A stretch of 20,147 bases of DNA from Carex sylvatica (GCA_964058845.1 CAXKVR010000012.1:1-20147); one strand, 5' to 3'. Counted from the first letter of the stretch, positions 1-10,576 are shown. Notes: generated by a model not told the origin, from the letters alone. Translations and numbers: made by a program.

Positions 1-12
1 TATTTTTTTCAG

Positions 13-2085
13 GCCACCAGAGATGGCAGAGACAGCTAGGTTTGTTTGTGCAGCTTCACCTCATATCCCAATAATTGCTGATGCTGGTTTGTTCTTTTTC
101 CTGCACTCTATTCTACTATACTACCATGCGCTGGTACACAATACTTGTACAGTTAATGGCAGTACCAGTCCAAGTTGATAGCTTCTGTGCCTGAGCTCAA
201 TGCTTTACACTTACCTCAAAGAATACTTGTTTGATTTAATGGAAGATAATGTGTAGATACGGGTGGTGGAAATGCTTTAAATGTGCAAAGAACAGTTCAA
301 GATCTTATTGCGGCCGGTGCTGCTGGTTGCTTTCTTGAGGTACAATTTTTTTGTACTTATTTGTCAGTCAACCCCCTGATAATTCCTATATTCTGTTGGT
401 TATTGTTTTTTGTAATAATAGTTGTTTTTTGTGATATATAGGATCAAGCGTGGCCAAAGAAATGTGGTAAGAATAAAAGTTCTTGTCGTGGAGGCATAAT
501 TCTATTTCCTATTGATTTTTTTTTTTTTTTGGTTTTCAAACTTCTAGGCGCATTATTGAAGTATCTAATCTAAAATTCTGACCTGCTTTTTTTTTTTCCT
601 TCTGGAAATGCAAGGACATATGCGTGGTAAACAGGTAACCAAAATCCTCCGGAGGTTTTGTTATATATTTTGTCTTTTAAAATTTCTTTGTGAATTGAAT
701 ATCCACCAACAAACCTTAAAAAAGAAAGAAAGATGAGAACGAAATTTCTTTCTAAATGTCATTATCTATATATGTATCTAGCTCTGGCTGATAAGCTCCA
801 TTCTAATAACTCAATTTGTTAAGCATCATCAAGCATCAACGAGTAAAATAAAATTAATGGCACCAGTGGTACACTCAATTACTGTATTGATAATCTGTGT
901 ACAAGTCTACAAGATACCTCTTCTAATCATCAATCTTAAGGCTGTACAAGCACTGTACGAGCATATCCCAATTTCAATGCTTCTTTCAAATTTTAAATTA
1001 TATGGTAAAATCTTTATACCAGAATCAAGATTGTATTTGTGCAATCCCTTACCTGCTATTCTTTTGTTAGGTGATACCAGCTGAAGAGCATGCTGCTAAA
1101 ATAGCTTCAGCAAGAGATGCAATAGGAAATCGTGACTTTTTCCTGGTTGCACGCACTGATGCACGTGCCACCTCAGCTAGAGTCGGCTTGTCAGATGCAA
1201 TTGCACGTGCCAACCTCTACATGGAGGTACCAAGTTTTTGAAGAAGTTGAATCAGAACCCGTTCTTATTAGAAAATTGCTGAGTGCTCTCTCTCATATTT
1301 ACAAAAGTAATTAAACCTATTTTATTGGAAAAATGAAAGTTGTACCACCATGAGTTGATCCATAACACCTGATTTTGTTATAGTGTATCTCCAAAGATCT
1401 AGTTATGAAACCATTGATTACCGTAATTGACAAAATGTTACTGTCATAAAGTAAAATTGGTAAAGGCCTAGAGTTATATAACAGGGGCCTTTCTTCATTT
1501 GGCTTATGGGAAAATTATTGAAAATTTAGGGGCTTCATCTCAAATATGCAAAATCTACATTTCACTGAACTCCCTTTCACCATTCCGGTGCCAACTCCAT
1601 TTCGGTCTAATGCCCATTCATCAGACTCTGGTTCGTCTTTGTTGAAATTTATTTGTATAAAAATGACTTGTTCATATTATTTATTTTTATTTTTTTGTGT
1701 CTCAAGCATTCTTCTTATCATGCTTTCTTTCTTTTGACAGGCAGGTGCAGATGCGTGCTTCGTGGAGGCACCGAGAGATGATTACGAGCTTCGTGAAATC
1801 GGTCGCCGCACAAAGGGTTACCGCATTTGCAACATGCTTGAAGGTGGAGTTACACCTCTCCACACCCCACAAGAGCTCGAGGAAATGGGATTTCACATAG
1901 TGCTGTACCCCCTCACAACTCTTTATGCCTCTACACGTGCAATGGTTGATGTTTTGAATGTGTTGAAGGAGAAAGGCACAACAAGGGACTTGTTGGGTTC
2001 TCTTGCAACCTTTGAGGAGTTCAATAACTTGATCGGGATGGAGTCTTGGTTTAAGCTTGAAAAGAGGTTTTCAAGTTGGAGGTGA
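13..2085 (+). CDS. Isocitrate lyase/PEP mutase superfamily protein (carboxyvinyl-carboxyphosphonate phosphorylmutase-like), 3' part
   Basis: Six exons are readable: 13-86, 257-339, 442-466, 615-634, 1071-1226 and 1741-2085 (stop TGA 2083-2085). All five introns are GT-AG, and bases 1-12 are the end of an upstream intron. Spliced, they give 233 residues; the N-terminus and any chloroplast transit peptide lie outside the window. Seen: a metal-binding ADADTGGGNA segment, the superfamily signature KKCGH across the junction of the two smallest exons, then FLVARTDA, FVEAPRDD, NMLEGG and YPLTTLYAS. Known: the KKCGH cysteine is the active-site residue of the lyase branch, and plant members include chloroplast proteins annotated as carboxyvinyl-carboxyphosphonate phosphorylmutase and the carnation petal death protein, which cleaves C-C bonds of 2-substituted malates. 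Inference: a lyase is more likely than a true phosphonate mutase. The frame is intact throughout, so the gene is probably functional. The substrate cannot be read from the sequence. Confidence 0.93.
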
Positions 2086-2541
2086 AATGTGAGGTGTCTT
2101 TGGTTCTACTAGATTTTAATTTTTTTGAGCTTTTTTGGGTGTTGATGATCTTTAATAAGCTCACTAATATGTGTGGGGGTTCTTTCTGTTGTGGCTTTCA
2201 TTTTCAGTCTACTCTGTTTGAGCGAACTATAGAGTGTTCTTTGCTTGTGTTGGTAACTTGTCTTGCCATCTCTAAAGCCATAGCATGTTGGGCAAATCTA
2301 TCTTGAACAATTAAAGCTGGAAAAGAATTAACAGAGTAATTTTATAGATACTTTTACTATAATGACAGATCATGTTTTAATATTATAATATGTAGTCACT
2401 AAGATGTCATATTTAATAAATTTACAATGTTGATGGCACAGTTGGCACTAATTGTGTCCTGGAATTCTTGGATGATTAATTTCCAAACCGAGAAGAGCAA
2501 AAATATATTGTGAATAGTATTTCCCATGGTCCCACATCCCT

Positions 2542-2765
2542 TATAAAACCAACCACTATTTTGGATGGTGGGACCTACAGAAACATAGAACATCCAATCA
2601 GCCATGAGGCAATCTCACCTTATCCACACTGAGCACACTCCCACCACAATCCCCCCTCTTGCTCATCGTTTCTCTATACCTCATCACACCTCTAATTGTT
2701 CTTCCTCTAAAAACCACCAAAAATAACCATCAAGCTCCCAGTTGACCACATTACCTCCCAAGAAG
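2542..2765 (+). promoter_or_regulatory. PSAN promoter and 5' leader (candidate)
   Basis: The gap between the upstream stop and the PSAN start is only about 680 bp and must also hold the upstream 3' UTR. Visible elements are TATAAAA at 2542-2548, CCAAT at 2594-2598, and CTTATCC at 2619-2625, which is the reverse complement of the GGATAAG light-response I-box. A pyrimidine-rich leader runs from about 2640 to the ATG. The CCAAT and I-box lie downstream of the TATA-like site. Either the leader is about 190 nt long, or transcription starts from an initiator near 2660-2690 without a TATA box. The start site was not determined. Confidence 0.45.
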
Positions 2766-3483
2766 ATGGCATCTGCTAACTCGAGTGTGTTGAGTGCGAT
2801 TTCAAGCGCAACTGCTGCTACTGCAAATGCCAAGTTGCCGGTAGTCAAGGTGCAACAAGTACGGGTTCCAGAGACAAAGCAAGCTGCTGTTGAGGGCAGG
2901 AGAGCAGCACTTTTTGGTCTTGCTGCAGTTGCACTTACAGCAACAACTGCAATAACACCATCGGCCAAAGCCGGCGTTATTGAGGAGTATCTCGAGAAGA
3001 GCAAGGCTAACAAGGTTTAATTATTTCATTCATCATTAAGTCCCTGCTTTATTTTGTTCCTCATCAAATCTCTATTCTTTGGATGCACTTGAATTTTGAT
3101 GTAAATAGGAAAAATTGTCTCATGCAGGAATTGAATGACAAAAAAAGGTTGGCAACAAGTGGTGCGAACTTTGCGCGTGCATACACCGTTGAATTCGGTA
3201 CATGCAAGTTCCCCTACAACTTCACTGGTTGCCAAGATCTGGCTAAACAAAAGGTTCAATTCTATAATCTTACTATTATATGTCCAAAAATTGCAGTATT
3301 ACATTATTTTCGGATGATCAGAAATCATATTATATAACATAAACTCTAGGATATTACTTATATGTCCTTTTCAATATATGTTTTCATTTACAGAAAGTGC
3401 CGTTCATCTCTGACGACTTGGAGATTGAGTGTGAAGGGAAAGAGAAATACAAATGTGGATCCAATGTTTTCTGGAAATGGTGA
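2766..3483 (+). CDS. PSAN: Photosystem I reaction centre subunit N, chloroplast precursor
   Basis: Exons 2766-3014, 3128-3253 and 3394-3483 join in frame to give 154 residues; the introns (113 and 140 bp) are GT-AG. PsaN is a peripheral photosystem I subunit on the lumen side of the thylakoid, near the plastocyanin docking side. Seen: a Ser/Ala-rich, low-acid transit region (residues 1-40); a twin arginine (R45-R46) before a hydrophobic stretch; and an AKA site at 67-69, so the mature protein starts at G70 (GVIEEYLEKSK) and has 85 residues. The mature part carries the family segments ELNDKKRLATSGANFARA, CKFPYNFTGCQDLAKQKKVP and the C-terminal CGSNVFWKW, with its conserved cysteines. The twin arginine and lumenal cleavage site fit the known Tat (delta-pH) route of PsaN. 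I chose ATG 2766 because it opens a normal transit peptide; the frame upstream has no in-frame ATG closer to the leader. No damage is visible. Confidence 0.97.
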
Positions 3484-4570
3484 AATTTGTAAAATTTAAA
3501 CGCCTCGAATTGTGTACTAGTTGAATGAATCCATGTTTGTTCAAGAATAACTGTTGAGCTCAATTGTATATCCCTGTTTTTTTTTTCTCTCCTCTTTTTT
3601 TTTTCCCCCTATATTATTTTGTTTTCCTGGATGCATGTCAATTATATTGTGTTGTGTTACTTTTTACACGTCTTTCCTGCACAAGTCGCGTCGTTTGCTT
3701 CGTAATTGAGTAATTATTATACCATGCGCACCACTACTGCTAAAGACTAGCCAGCACCTACCTGTATGGATCTAGCCTAATTAAATTACATACAAGAAAG
3801 GGATGCTTCAACATAATTCCCTTGAATAAATATCGTGGCTGACAATTTTGGTTGGTAATTTCATGGATCAATTCATATTAATTACTTTATGTAAAATCAT
3901 GTTGATTGGAGCCCTCAATTTTTTACCTTGCGAATTTGCATCCATAGCTGACTTTTGTTTGAATGGCGCTTCTAGTCCTTTCTGGACTCTGAATTAGGAA
4001 CGAAGAAAAGGGAAATAGTGGGTTTTGATCTGTAGGATTTAGTAAAAAAAATTTAAATAAAATTGTTTTTATTTTTATTTTTTAGCATATATATATGGTA
4101 CAAATCATAAAAAGGATTTAGTACAAAGGCAGTGTGGTTATATATATATGGTACAAATCATAAAAAGGATTTAGTACAAAGGCAGTGTGGTTTGGAATGA
4201 ACTATGAAGAAAGGGGAAATTAACTAAATTTAAAGCATTGAAATTTCAAATCGCACGCATCTTTTTTTTTTTAGTAAAAGTTGCATGAAACGTCGAAAAT
4301 ATCATATTTCGAGATTTTTTTCTTTAGGTATTAATTGCCATTATATATAGGGAAATTTCATGTATCCCAAGGAAAAAAAAACATAATTACGTATTCCCAC
4401 CTCAAAAATTTATAATATCATATTGTCCTTCAAAATTGAAAAAAATTCACATATTTATTAATTTCATTAATCTTAAAATTATCAACCTTCTACATTCATA
4501 ATTTCCATTTTATCCTTATAAGAACTAACAGAAATTAAAACAAGCTTTCTAGTTACTTCTTTTTTCCTGC
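3484..4570. other. Gene-free interval downstream of PSAN
   Basis: The first 80-100 bases are presumably the PSAN 3' UTR, ending before the T-rich tract at about 3577-3605. The remainder is AT-rich with homopolymer tracts and no reading frame or RNA gene that I recognise. The one clear structure is the 53-bp duplication listed separately. Confidence 0.6.
4087..4192. repeat. Exact 53-bp tandem duplication
   Basis: Bases 4087-4139 and 4140-4192 are identical by direct reading, each starting with an (AT)5 run and ending GGCAGTGTGGTT. The bases outside the pair differ (C at 4086 against T at 4139; A at 4140 against T at 4193), so the duplication is exactly 53 bp. Perfect identity in non-coding DNA suggests a recent event, probably slippage or repair at the AT run. 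Confidence 0.95.
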
Positions 4571-5010
4571 ATGAATAGGCATACAAAACTCTCTAGATTG
4601 TACATGAAACTCCCTGGAGCGACACTCAAATTCATCATTTTCTCTTGCCATATGGAAACACTACTACAGTACTGGAAAGTTCATCAATTGTGGTGTTGTA
4701 TTGAGGTTACAACTACCCTCTTCTCTTGTTATCTGGAGACACTACTAGTGTGCTGCAAAAACCTTCAATTGGAGTGTTATATTAGGATTACGACCATCTT
4801 CTTTTGTTGCCATTTGGAGACATTACAAGAGTGCCTCAAAGACTTTCAATTAGAGTGCTGTATTAGGATTAAAACTACTCTCTTCGCTTGCCATATGGAG
4901 ACACTATTAGAGTGCTATAAACACATTCAATTGGAGTGTTGTAATAGGGTTCCAACCACCCTCTTTTCTTGCCATCAGAAAACACTACTAGAGTGCGGCA
5001 AACGCCTTCT
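4571..5010 (+). repeat. 81-bp tandem repeat array, left part, with an open reading frame
   Basis: A diverged repeat recurs every 81 bases. The GGAGACACTACTAGAGTGC-like box starts at 4654, 4735, 4816, 4897 and 4978, and a weaker unit precedes it. Because 81 is 27 codons, a frame opened by ATG 4571 stays open through the array and encodes 27-residue repeats of the type HMETLLECYK...LECC, rich in Cys and Leu. In the present sequence this frame runs into the transposon and stops at 5077. I do not recognise the repeat as a protein family. It may be a non-coding minisatellite whose unit happens to lack stops. The array continues at 16677 on the other side of the transposon. Confidence 0.85.
5008..5010. 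repeat. Left 3-bp target site duplication (TCT)
   Basis: TCT directly precedes the CACTA end and matches TCT at 16674-16676 directly after the TAGTG end. Three-base duplications are the rule for CACTA elements. Confidence 0.93.
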
Positions 5011-5023
5011 CACTAATGGAGAA
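5011..5023 (+). repeat. Left terminal inverted repeat of the CACTA element
   Basis: CACTAATGGAGAA, the inverted partner of 16661-16673 with one mismatch at the sixth base. This is the cleavage end expected for a TNP2-class transposase. Confidence 0.95.
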
Positions 5024-5030
5024 TGCACTT

Positions 5031-5365
5031 TTAGGAACGGCACATCAGGGTTGGTCAAACCAAAAACGCGTTACTGATATCTATCAGGAACGGGTAAAAT
5101 TAAAAGGCGACCTTAAAAATAGATATTAGGAACGGTCGTATATAAACAAGCGTTCCTGATAGTTCAAGAACGGTCGTTTATAAATGACCGTTCCTGATTT
5201 TAAACTATTAGGAACGGTTAATTATAAACGACCGTTCCTGAACTATCAGGAACGCTTGTTTATATACGACCGTTCCTAATAGTTTAAAATTAGGAACAGA
5301 CATTTAAATTTAGCCGTTCTTGAACTTTTAGGGACGGCTCTTTAGAAATAGCCGTTCTTGTTTCT
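5031..5365. repeat. Left subterminal repeat array of the CACTA element
   Basis: About 14 copies of GGAACGG or its complement CCGTTCC (some as GAACGG, GGGACGG or CCGTTCTT) occur in both orientations, spaced roughly 15-30 bases apart. In En/Spm such subterminal motifs are the binding sites of the TNPA protein. Much of the array forms one long palindrome, listed separately. Confidence 0.88.
5124..5281. repeat. 158-bp near-perfect palindrome in the left subterminal region
   Basis: Position n pairs with position 10405-n. I checked 5124 to 5183 against 5222 to 5281 and found one mismatch (5167/5238) in 60 pairs. The inner 19 pairs contain about five more mismatches. The palindrome carries eight GGAACG/CGTTCC motifs arranged symmetrically and could form a large hairpin or cruciform. 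Confidence 0.92.
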
Positions 5366-5411
5366 CAATTACCTCCTCCAATCCAGTCACAAATTTTTAT
5401 TTTTAACCTAG

Positions 5412-5620
5412 TATTTTATAACCTAGGTTAGAAGGGTTTTTCGGCAGCTCTCTGATCTCAGATAAGCTCGCATTTTGAAAGGATAATTTTCAAGCCATTG
5501 CTCGTAAGTAATTGATTGGGAGAACACTGCTCATAAGTTAGTTGAGATCCCTTTCAAGCCAGCTCGTGTCCCCTTCCAAGTATGAAAATTGAACACTGCT
5601 CGTAAGTTAGTTTGCATTCT
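5412..5620 (+). promoter_or_regulatory. Candidate TNP2 promoter and 5' leader
   Basis: Just inside the subterminal array is TATTTTATAA at 5412-5421, overlapping a 10-bp palindrome AACCTAGGTT (5420-5429). Downstream, a leader-like stretch contains several consensus splice donors (GCTCGTAAGT near 5500 and near 5600). A 22-bp direct repeat with one mismatch occurs at 5522-5543 and 5591-5612. The intron acceptor TTGCAG right before the TNP2 ATG at 7220 would fit a leader intron of about 1.6 kb. Inferred from position and motifs only. Confidence 0.4.
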
Positions 5621-7219
5621 TCCTTCATTAATTGTTTGGGATAATTTTGAACGTTATGCAGTCAATCTTTCTTTTCTTGTTGACAAATTTTAACTTGGAA
5701 TGCCTTGTTAATTAAATCCGAATAAGACTAATTGTTGGATTTAAAGCAATCTTCTTAATTGAAACTTGTGGCTGTTCAGATATATTCTAAGATATATTAT
5801 GGTAATTGTTGACAAATATCATTTTCACATTTGCCTTTAAAAATTCTAAGATATATTATGGTAAATTTTTAATATTGTTAAGCACAGTTTTGTAATTCTG
5901 GACCAAGTGTTGTTTACTTGATATTTCTGGTAAACAATCATTGTTCAACATAATTTATAGTAAACATATAATGATATTGTATAGTTCAGATATGTTTAGG
6001 GATCATTATGTTAAATTTCATTTAGATCTAGTACCATTCTGGTTGAACTCTAGTAAAATTCAGGGGCTTTACTGCAAGTTTCTGGTTATCATGAAATGGT
6101 TAAAACTATATTTTTCTCCCTTTTGTTTGATATCTTGCTTCAACTGTTATTTTCTGTGTATTACTCATAAATGATGAATGGTCAGTTCAAAATGGGTGTT
6201 ATCCATCTCTTTCCAATTTTTGGTTAACTTGATAATGTATTGGTCGACCCAACACAAACGCAAGCCATCCTGAACTAATTTCATGAAATTCATAATAGCA
6301 GGATACTTTTTGATCCAGAAGCTCATGTAGACTCACTTGACTTATTCCTCTCACGCATAAAGGCCTATCTAGTAGATTATCTCGATTCTTCATATCTCGT
6401 ATACATACTCCAAAATACATGTCCTAAACCTTATTATAATTAATGATCATTTTTTTTTTATGATTTTAAGATTTATAAATAATTAATTAATTAGTACCTA
6501 ATCTTTTATAAGTTTAATATACTTGATGAATGGTCAGTGACGCTTGATGTGAGTTTTGCACTTGACTTACATTTACGGACAATTTGTTTTATGTTAACAA
6601 CAAATTGCAAAATTTTAATTACAGGAGATAGATAGAAGAAATTTGATTTTGTGCGTGAGGTGGAGGTTGAGGGATTTGGTGCGCCGATCTCTTCATGTCA
6701 CTCGATTCGGCATCCAAAAAAATTATAAGTATAATACAAAACTCATGAATTTTTTGCATTGATTTGTATTATGATAAATGTATGTAATTAATTGAATGTA
6801 TCTATAGTTGGTAGGTATCTAGCTAGAGTATTGTCTTAGGAGTCATAACCGAATTATTAATTTCAGGTCATGATACCTGTTCAGAATTAATTCAATAGGG
6901 GTTAATTTTGAATAGTCTCCGTTTTGAGACCGCTCTTTGAATATTTTGTCTCAATTAGGAAGTGAATATATGTTAGTCACATTTTAGTATTTAAGAAAAT
7001 TTCAACAACATTTTCTCTTATTAGTTCCCCCGATACTTGAGAAACTAAGAAAAAATGCTGCCGAAATTTTTTTAAATACTAAATCGCGATTAACATGTAT
7101 TCAGTATGGAGACAAAGTATTCAAATAGTGGGATAAGATTGTAAAACGGCCCTGTATAAACCCTAAATTCAACATTTCACCCAAATTGTGTACTTAATTA
7201 TGTTTTCTTATAATTGCAG
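5621..7219 (+). other. Probable TNP2 leader intron, no gene seen
   Basis: AT-rich sequence without a convincing coding region; the open frames here are short and resemble nothing I know. It ends TAATTGCAG directly before the transposase ATG. It contains a large imperfect inverted repeat at 6936-7126. Confidence 0.45.
6936..7126. repeat. Imperfect inverted repeat (fold-back) upstream of TNP2
   Basis: The arms at about 6936-7026 and 7041-7126 are complementary along their length with scattered mismatches. The left arm TTTGAATATTTTGTCTC matches the complement of GAGACAAAGTATTCAAA. TTTAGTATTTAA and the ACATTTTCTCTTA/TAAGAAAAAATGC pair also match. The loop is about 14 bases. Weaker similarity continues outward to about 6890 and 7175. 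It may be a nested fold-back MITE; I found no convincing target duplication. Confidence 0.7.
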
Positions 7220-10200
7220 ATGGACCGTAGTTAGATGTAAAGAACATCATATGTTTCAAATGAATATTTGACAGATGAATATTTGACAGGTGTTGATGAA
7301 TTTATGAAAGTTGCTATGGAAGACATGGCAAATAATGGGAAGGTGGTTATGTCGTGTCCTTGCCGTGATTGTAACAATATCAAGAAATGATCTAACTCCG
7401 TCCAAGTGAGGAATCATTTAATCCGTCGTGAATTTAAGCAACAATATACGCATTGGATATGGGATGGAGAGAGTTTGGAAACCGACATAGGCACTGGTAC
7501 TGGTAGTAAGCATCAGGAAGACCATAATTACAATAGTGAAACTGATGTACAAGGTGATGAAAATGATGATATGGTGGTAGATAAATGTGTTAATTTTGAT
7601 CAAATATTACGTGATTTAGAAGATGATTATGCTTTTGAGAATTTGTATGAATCTTGTAAAAATGGGTTATATCCTGGTTGTGCAAAATTTACAAAATTAC
7701 AAGGTATATTAAAATTGTATAACCTAAAAGCATATAATGGTTGGAGTGATAAAAGTTTTGCTACGTTATTAATAGTATTAAGAGAAATTCTTTTGGATGG
7801 AAACAAGATACCATACAATATTTATGAAGCAAATAAAATATTATGTCCAGTGGATTTGAAAGTTCAAAGAATACATGCATGTTCAAATGATTGTATATTA
7901 TACCGAAATGAGTATGCAGATTTTCACGAGTGTCTAAAATGTGGTACATCACGTTACATAAGAAAGAACGTAGCCAACGATAACAGTGATGATTCTAAAT
8001 TGAAAAAAAGAATCTTCGACAAAAGTATTGTGATACCTCCCCGTGATACCAAGATTCAAACGCTTGTTTGCAAATGCTAAATATGCAAAATTGATACGTT
8101 GGCATGCCGAAGACCGAAAAAAAGATGGAAAATTATGGCACTCCGCTGATTCTCCTGAGTGCAGGAATATCGACAGAAAATTTGATTTTGGTGGTGATTC
8201 TAGAAACCTAAAGCTTGGGTTGAGTACTGTTGGAATGAATCTGCACAGTAACATGACATAGATGTGTATTTAGCGCCATTGATAGAGGACCTAAAAAAAT
8301 TGTGAATATCAGGAGTACAGATGTTCGAAGCATATCGCAAGGAGAGTTTCACTTTACGAGCTATGATATTCTGCACCATTAATGATTTTTCGGCGTATGG
8401 CAATTTGTCTAGTTATAGTGTTAAAGGAGAAAATGCGTGTCCTATTTGTCAAGACGATACCATCGATATGTGATTAACTAATTGCTCTAAAAATATGTAC
8501 ATATGTCATCGCAGGTTTCTTTCTGCCAATCACGCACATCAAAAAAGAAAGAAAAAATTTAATGGAAAAATCGAGAACAGCAGAGTACATTATCCATTGA
8601 CCAGTAAAAAAGTTTATTCACGAGTCAATGATACCAAGGTAGAATTTGGGAAATTAAGAAGAAGGGGGGAAGAAAGAAAGGGGCACCAAAAATTAGCTGG
8701 AAGAAGAGATTAATATTTTGTAATTTACCATACTGAAAACATTTAGAGGTTCGACATTGTCTCAATGTGATACATGTGGTGAAAAATATTTGTGATAGCA
8801 TAGTTGGAACATTGTTGAATATTCCGGATAAGACTAAGGACGGTATCAATGTTCGAAAAGACATGCAATTAATGAACATATGACCCGATCTACAACCAGG
8901 AGAGAAGAAAAGATCAGATGGTAAAATTTGTACATATCTCAAACCCGCCATGCATACGTTGTCGAAAAAAGAGAAAATAAACTTCTTTGAATGTCTTCAT
9001 GGTGTCAAAGTTTCATCTGGATATTATTCAAATTGTAAAAAACTAGTTTCATTGAAAGATTTAAAATTGACAGGTATGAAGTCTCACGATTGTCATGTTT
9101 TAATGACACAACTTCTTCCTGTTGCAATTCAAGATATATTGCCACCGTGTGATAGAAAGACCATCACGAGACTTTGTTTTTTCTTAAATACTATTTGTTG
9201 CAAAGTAACTGATTCTGATACATTTGATGATTTGCAAAATGAGATTGTTGTAACTCTTTGTCATCTTGAAATATATTTTATGTCGTTTTTTTTCTACATC
9301 ATGGTTCATTTAATTGTTCATCTAGTCAGAGAAATTAAGATGTGTGGGCCTGTTTTCTTGTAGTACATGTATCCGTTCAAGAGATACATATAAATTTTAA
9401 AGGAATATGTGAGGAACCAATATCGTCCCGAGGGCAGCATTATAAGAGCCCACGCTGCCGAAGAGGTTATTAAGTATTGTTATCAATATCTGGATGGTTT
9501 AGAAGCTATCGGCATCCCTAAATCTCAACATGAGGAAAGACTTCAAGGTTTAGGCACAATCGGTTCAAAATTAATCGTGCCCGAACATACAAGAATGTCA
9601 TTAGCATATTTTCATATTTTACAATACCTCACCGACGTTCATCCGTGTTTGGATGAGCACATGACTATCTTGCGACAACAAAATCATAGGAAATCTGATA
9701 AGTGGTTGATTGGCGAATATAATGAAAAGTTCCAAAGTTAGTTTACACGTAGAGTCATAGAAGCTCCAGAGGGAGAAAACATTTGTGATATTATCAAAAT
9801 ATTTGCTTTTGGTCCAGTCCATGTTTTGAGGTCTTTTCAGGGATTTGACATCAATGGGTATACATTTTACACCAAACGTCAGGATGAAAAAAGTACCGTG
9901 CAGAACAGTAGAGTGACATTAATAGCCATTTCGAGTGATTTTTCAGGAGATAAAAGTGCTGGACCATCGCAAGCATCAATGTCGTATTATGATTTTATTG
10001 AAGAAATTTGGGAACTAGATCACAGAACATTTAAGATTCTGTTATTTCAGTGTAAATGGATTGATAACCGTAAGGGAGTTAAAGTTGACAACGATGGTTT
10101 CATTTTGGTGGATTTCAACAAGTTGGGATATAAGGATGATACATTTATTCTTGCAAGACAAACCACACAAGTGTTCTACGTAGTTGATCATTCCGATCGT

Positions 10201-10380
10201 TCAAAACATATTGTTCTATCTGGAAAAAGGCGTATTATCGGGATTGATAATGTGGTTGATGAAGAAACGTACGATCATTTCGACAAGATACCTCCGTTTT
10301 CCATTGGCCTGTCAACTTTACCAACTGGAGATGACAACGACATAAGTTACATGCGCCACGATCATAATGAAGGAGAATGA
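7220..10380 (+). pseudogene. TNP2-type CACTA transposase, decayed
   Basis: In En/Spm elements this protein cuts at the CACTA ends. Pieces in three frames line up in the standard domain order. A transposase-associated N-terminal domain (about 7220-7475) carries CPCRDCNN. The Transposase_21 (tnp2) core (about 7620-8940) carries KILCPVDL, ACSNDCILYRNEY, DIDVYLAPLIEDLKK and YSVKGENACPIC. A DUF4218-like part (about 9070-9480) carries MKSHDCHVLMTQLLPVA and YRPEGSI. A DUF4216-like part (about 9830-10250) carries NGYTFYTKRQDEKSTVQNS and CKWIDNRKGVKVD. In-frame stops lie at 7232, 7238, 7388, 8303, 8471, 8734, 8881, 9361, 9391 and 9739. The frame shifts near 8040 and 8690, and a deletion join at about 8254 removes conserved core sequence. 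ATG 7220 is preceded by a splice acceptor; the final stop is TGA 10378. Not functional as it stands. Confidence 0.93.
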
Positions 10381-10448
10381 ATTGAAGAAAATTGATATTT
10401 TAATTTTTATTGTTATGTTACATATAGACATTTTTATCTTTTTATATA

Positions 10449-10466
10449 TGTGTGTGTGTGTGTGTG
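10449..10466. repeat. (TG)9 microsatellite
   Basis: An uninterrupted TG run 70 bases after the TNP2 stop, inside an AT-rich stretch. Confidence 0.9.
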
Positions 10467-10576
10467 TTTTACATTCTTTAATTTTTATGGCTTAAATATT
10501 TTTTTTCCAGGATGCATCAAATGACGAAACAATGGTAGACATGCAAGTTATCCAAAAAAAAGTTTGCGCTTTAATT

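Noticed and set aside
857..1084. 75-codon open frame on the + strand
   Set aside because: It lies mostly inside the intron before exon 1071-1226 of the lyase-family gene and shows no family resemblance.
2684..3013. 109-codon open frame on the - strand
   Set aside because: It lies entirely antisense to PSAN exon 1; the alanine-rich transit peptide makes the opposite strand open.
5031..5365. CRISPR-like array of short repeats
   Set aside because: The motifs occur in both orientations with variable spacing inside a plant transposon end; this is the known layout of CACTA subterminal repeats.
6199..6420. 73-codon open frame on the - strand inside the CACTA element
   Set aside because: It matches no family I know, has no splice or promoter support and sits in the probable leader intron.
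10501..10560. Possible extra TNP2 3' exon after the acceptor TTTTTTTCCAG
   Set aside because: The transposase frame already ends at TGA 10378 after the DUF4216-like part, and the putative exon has no recognisable sequence.
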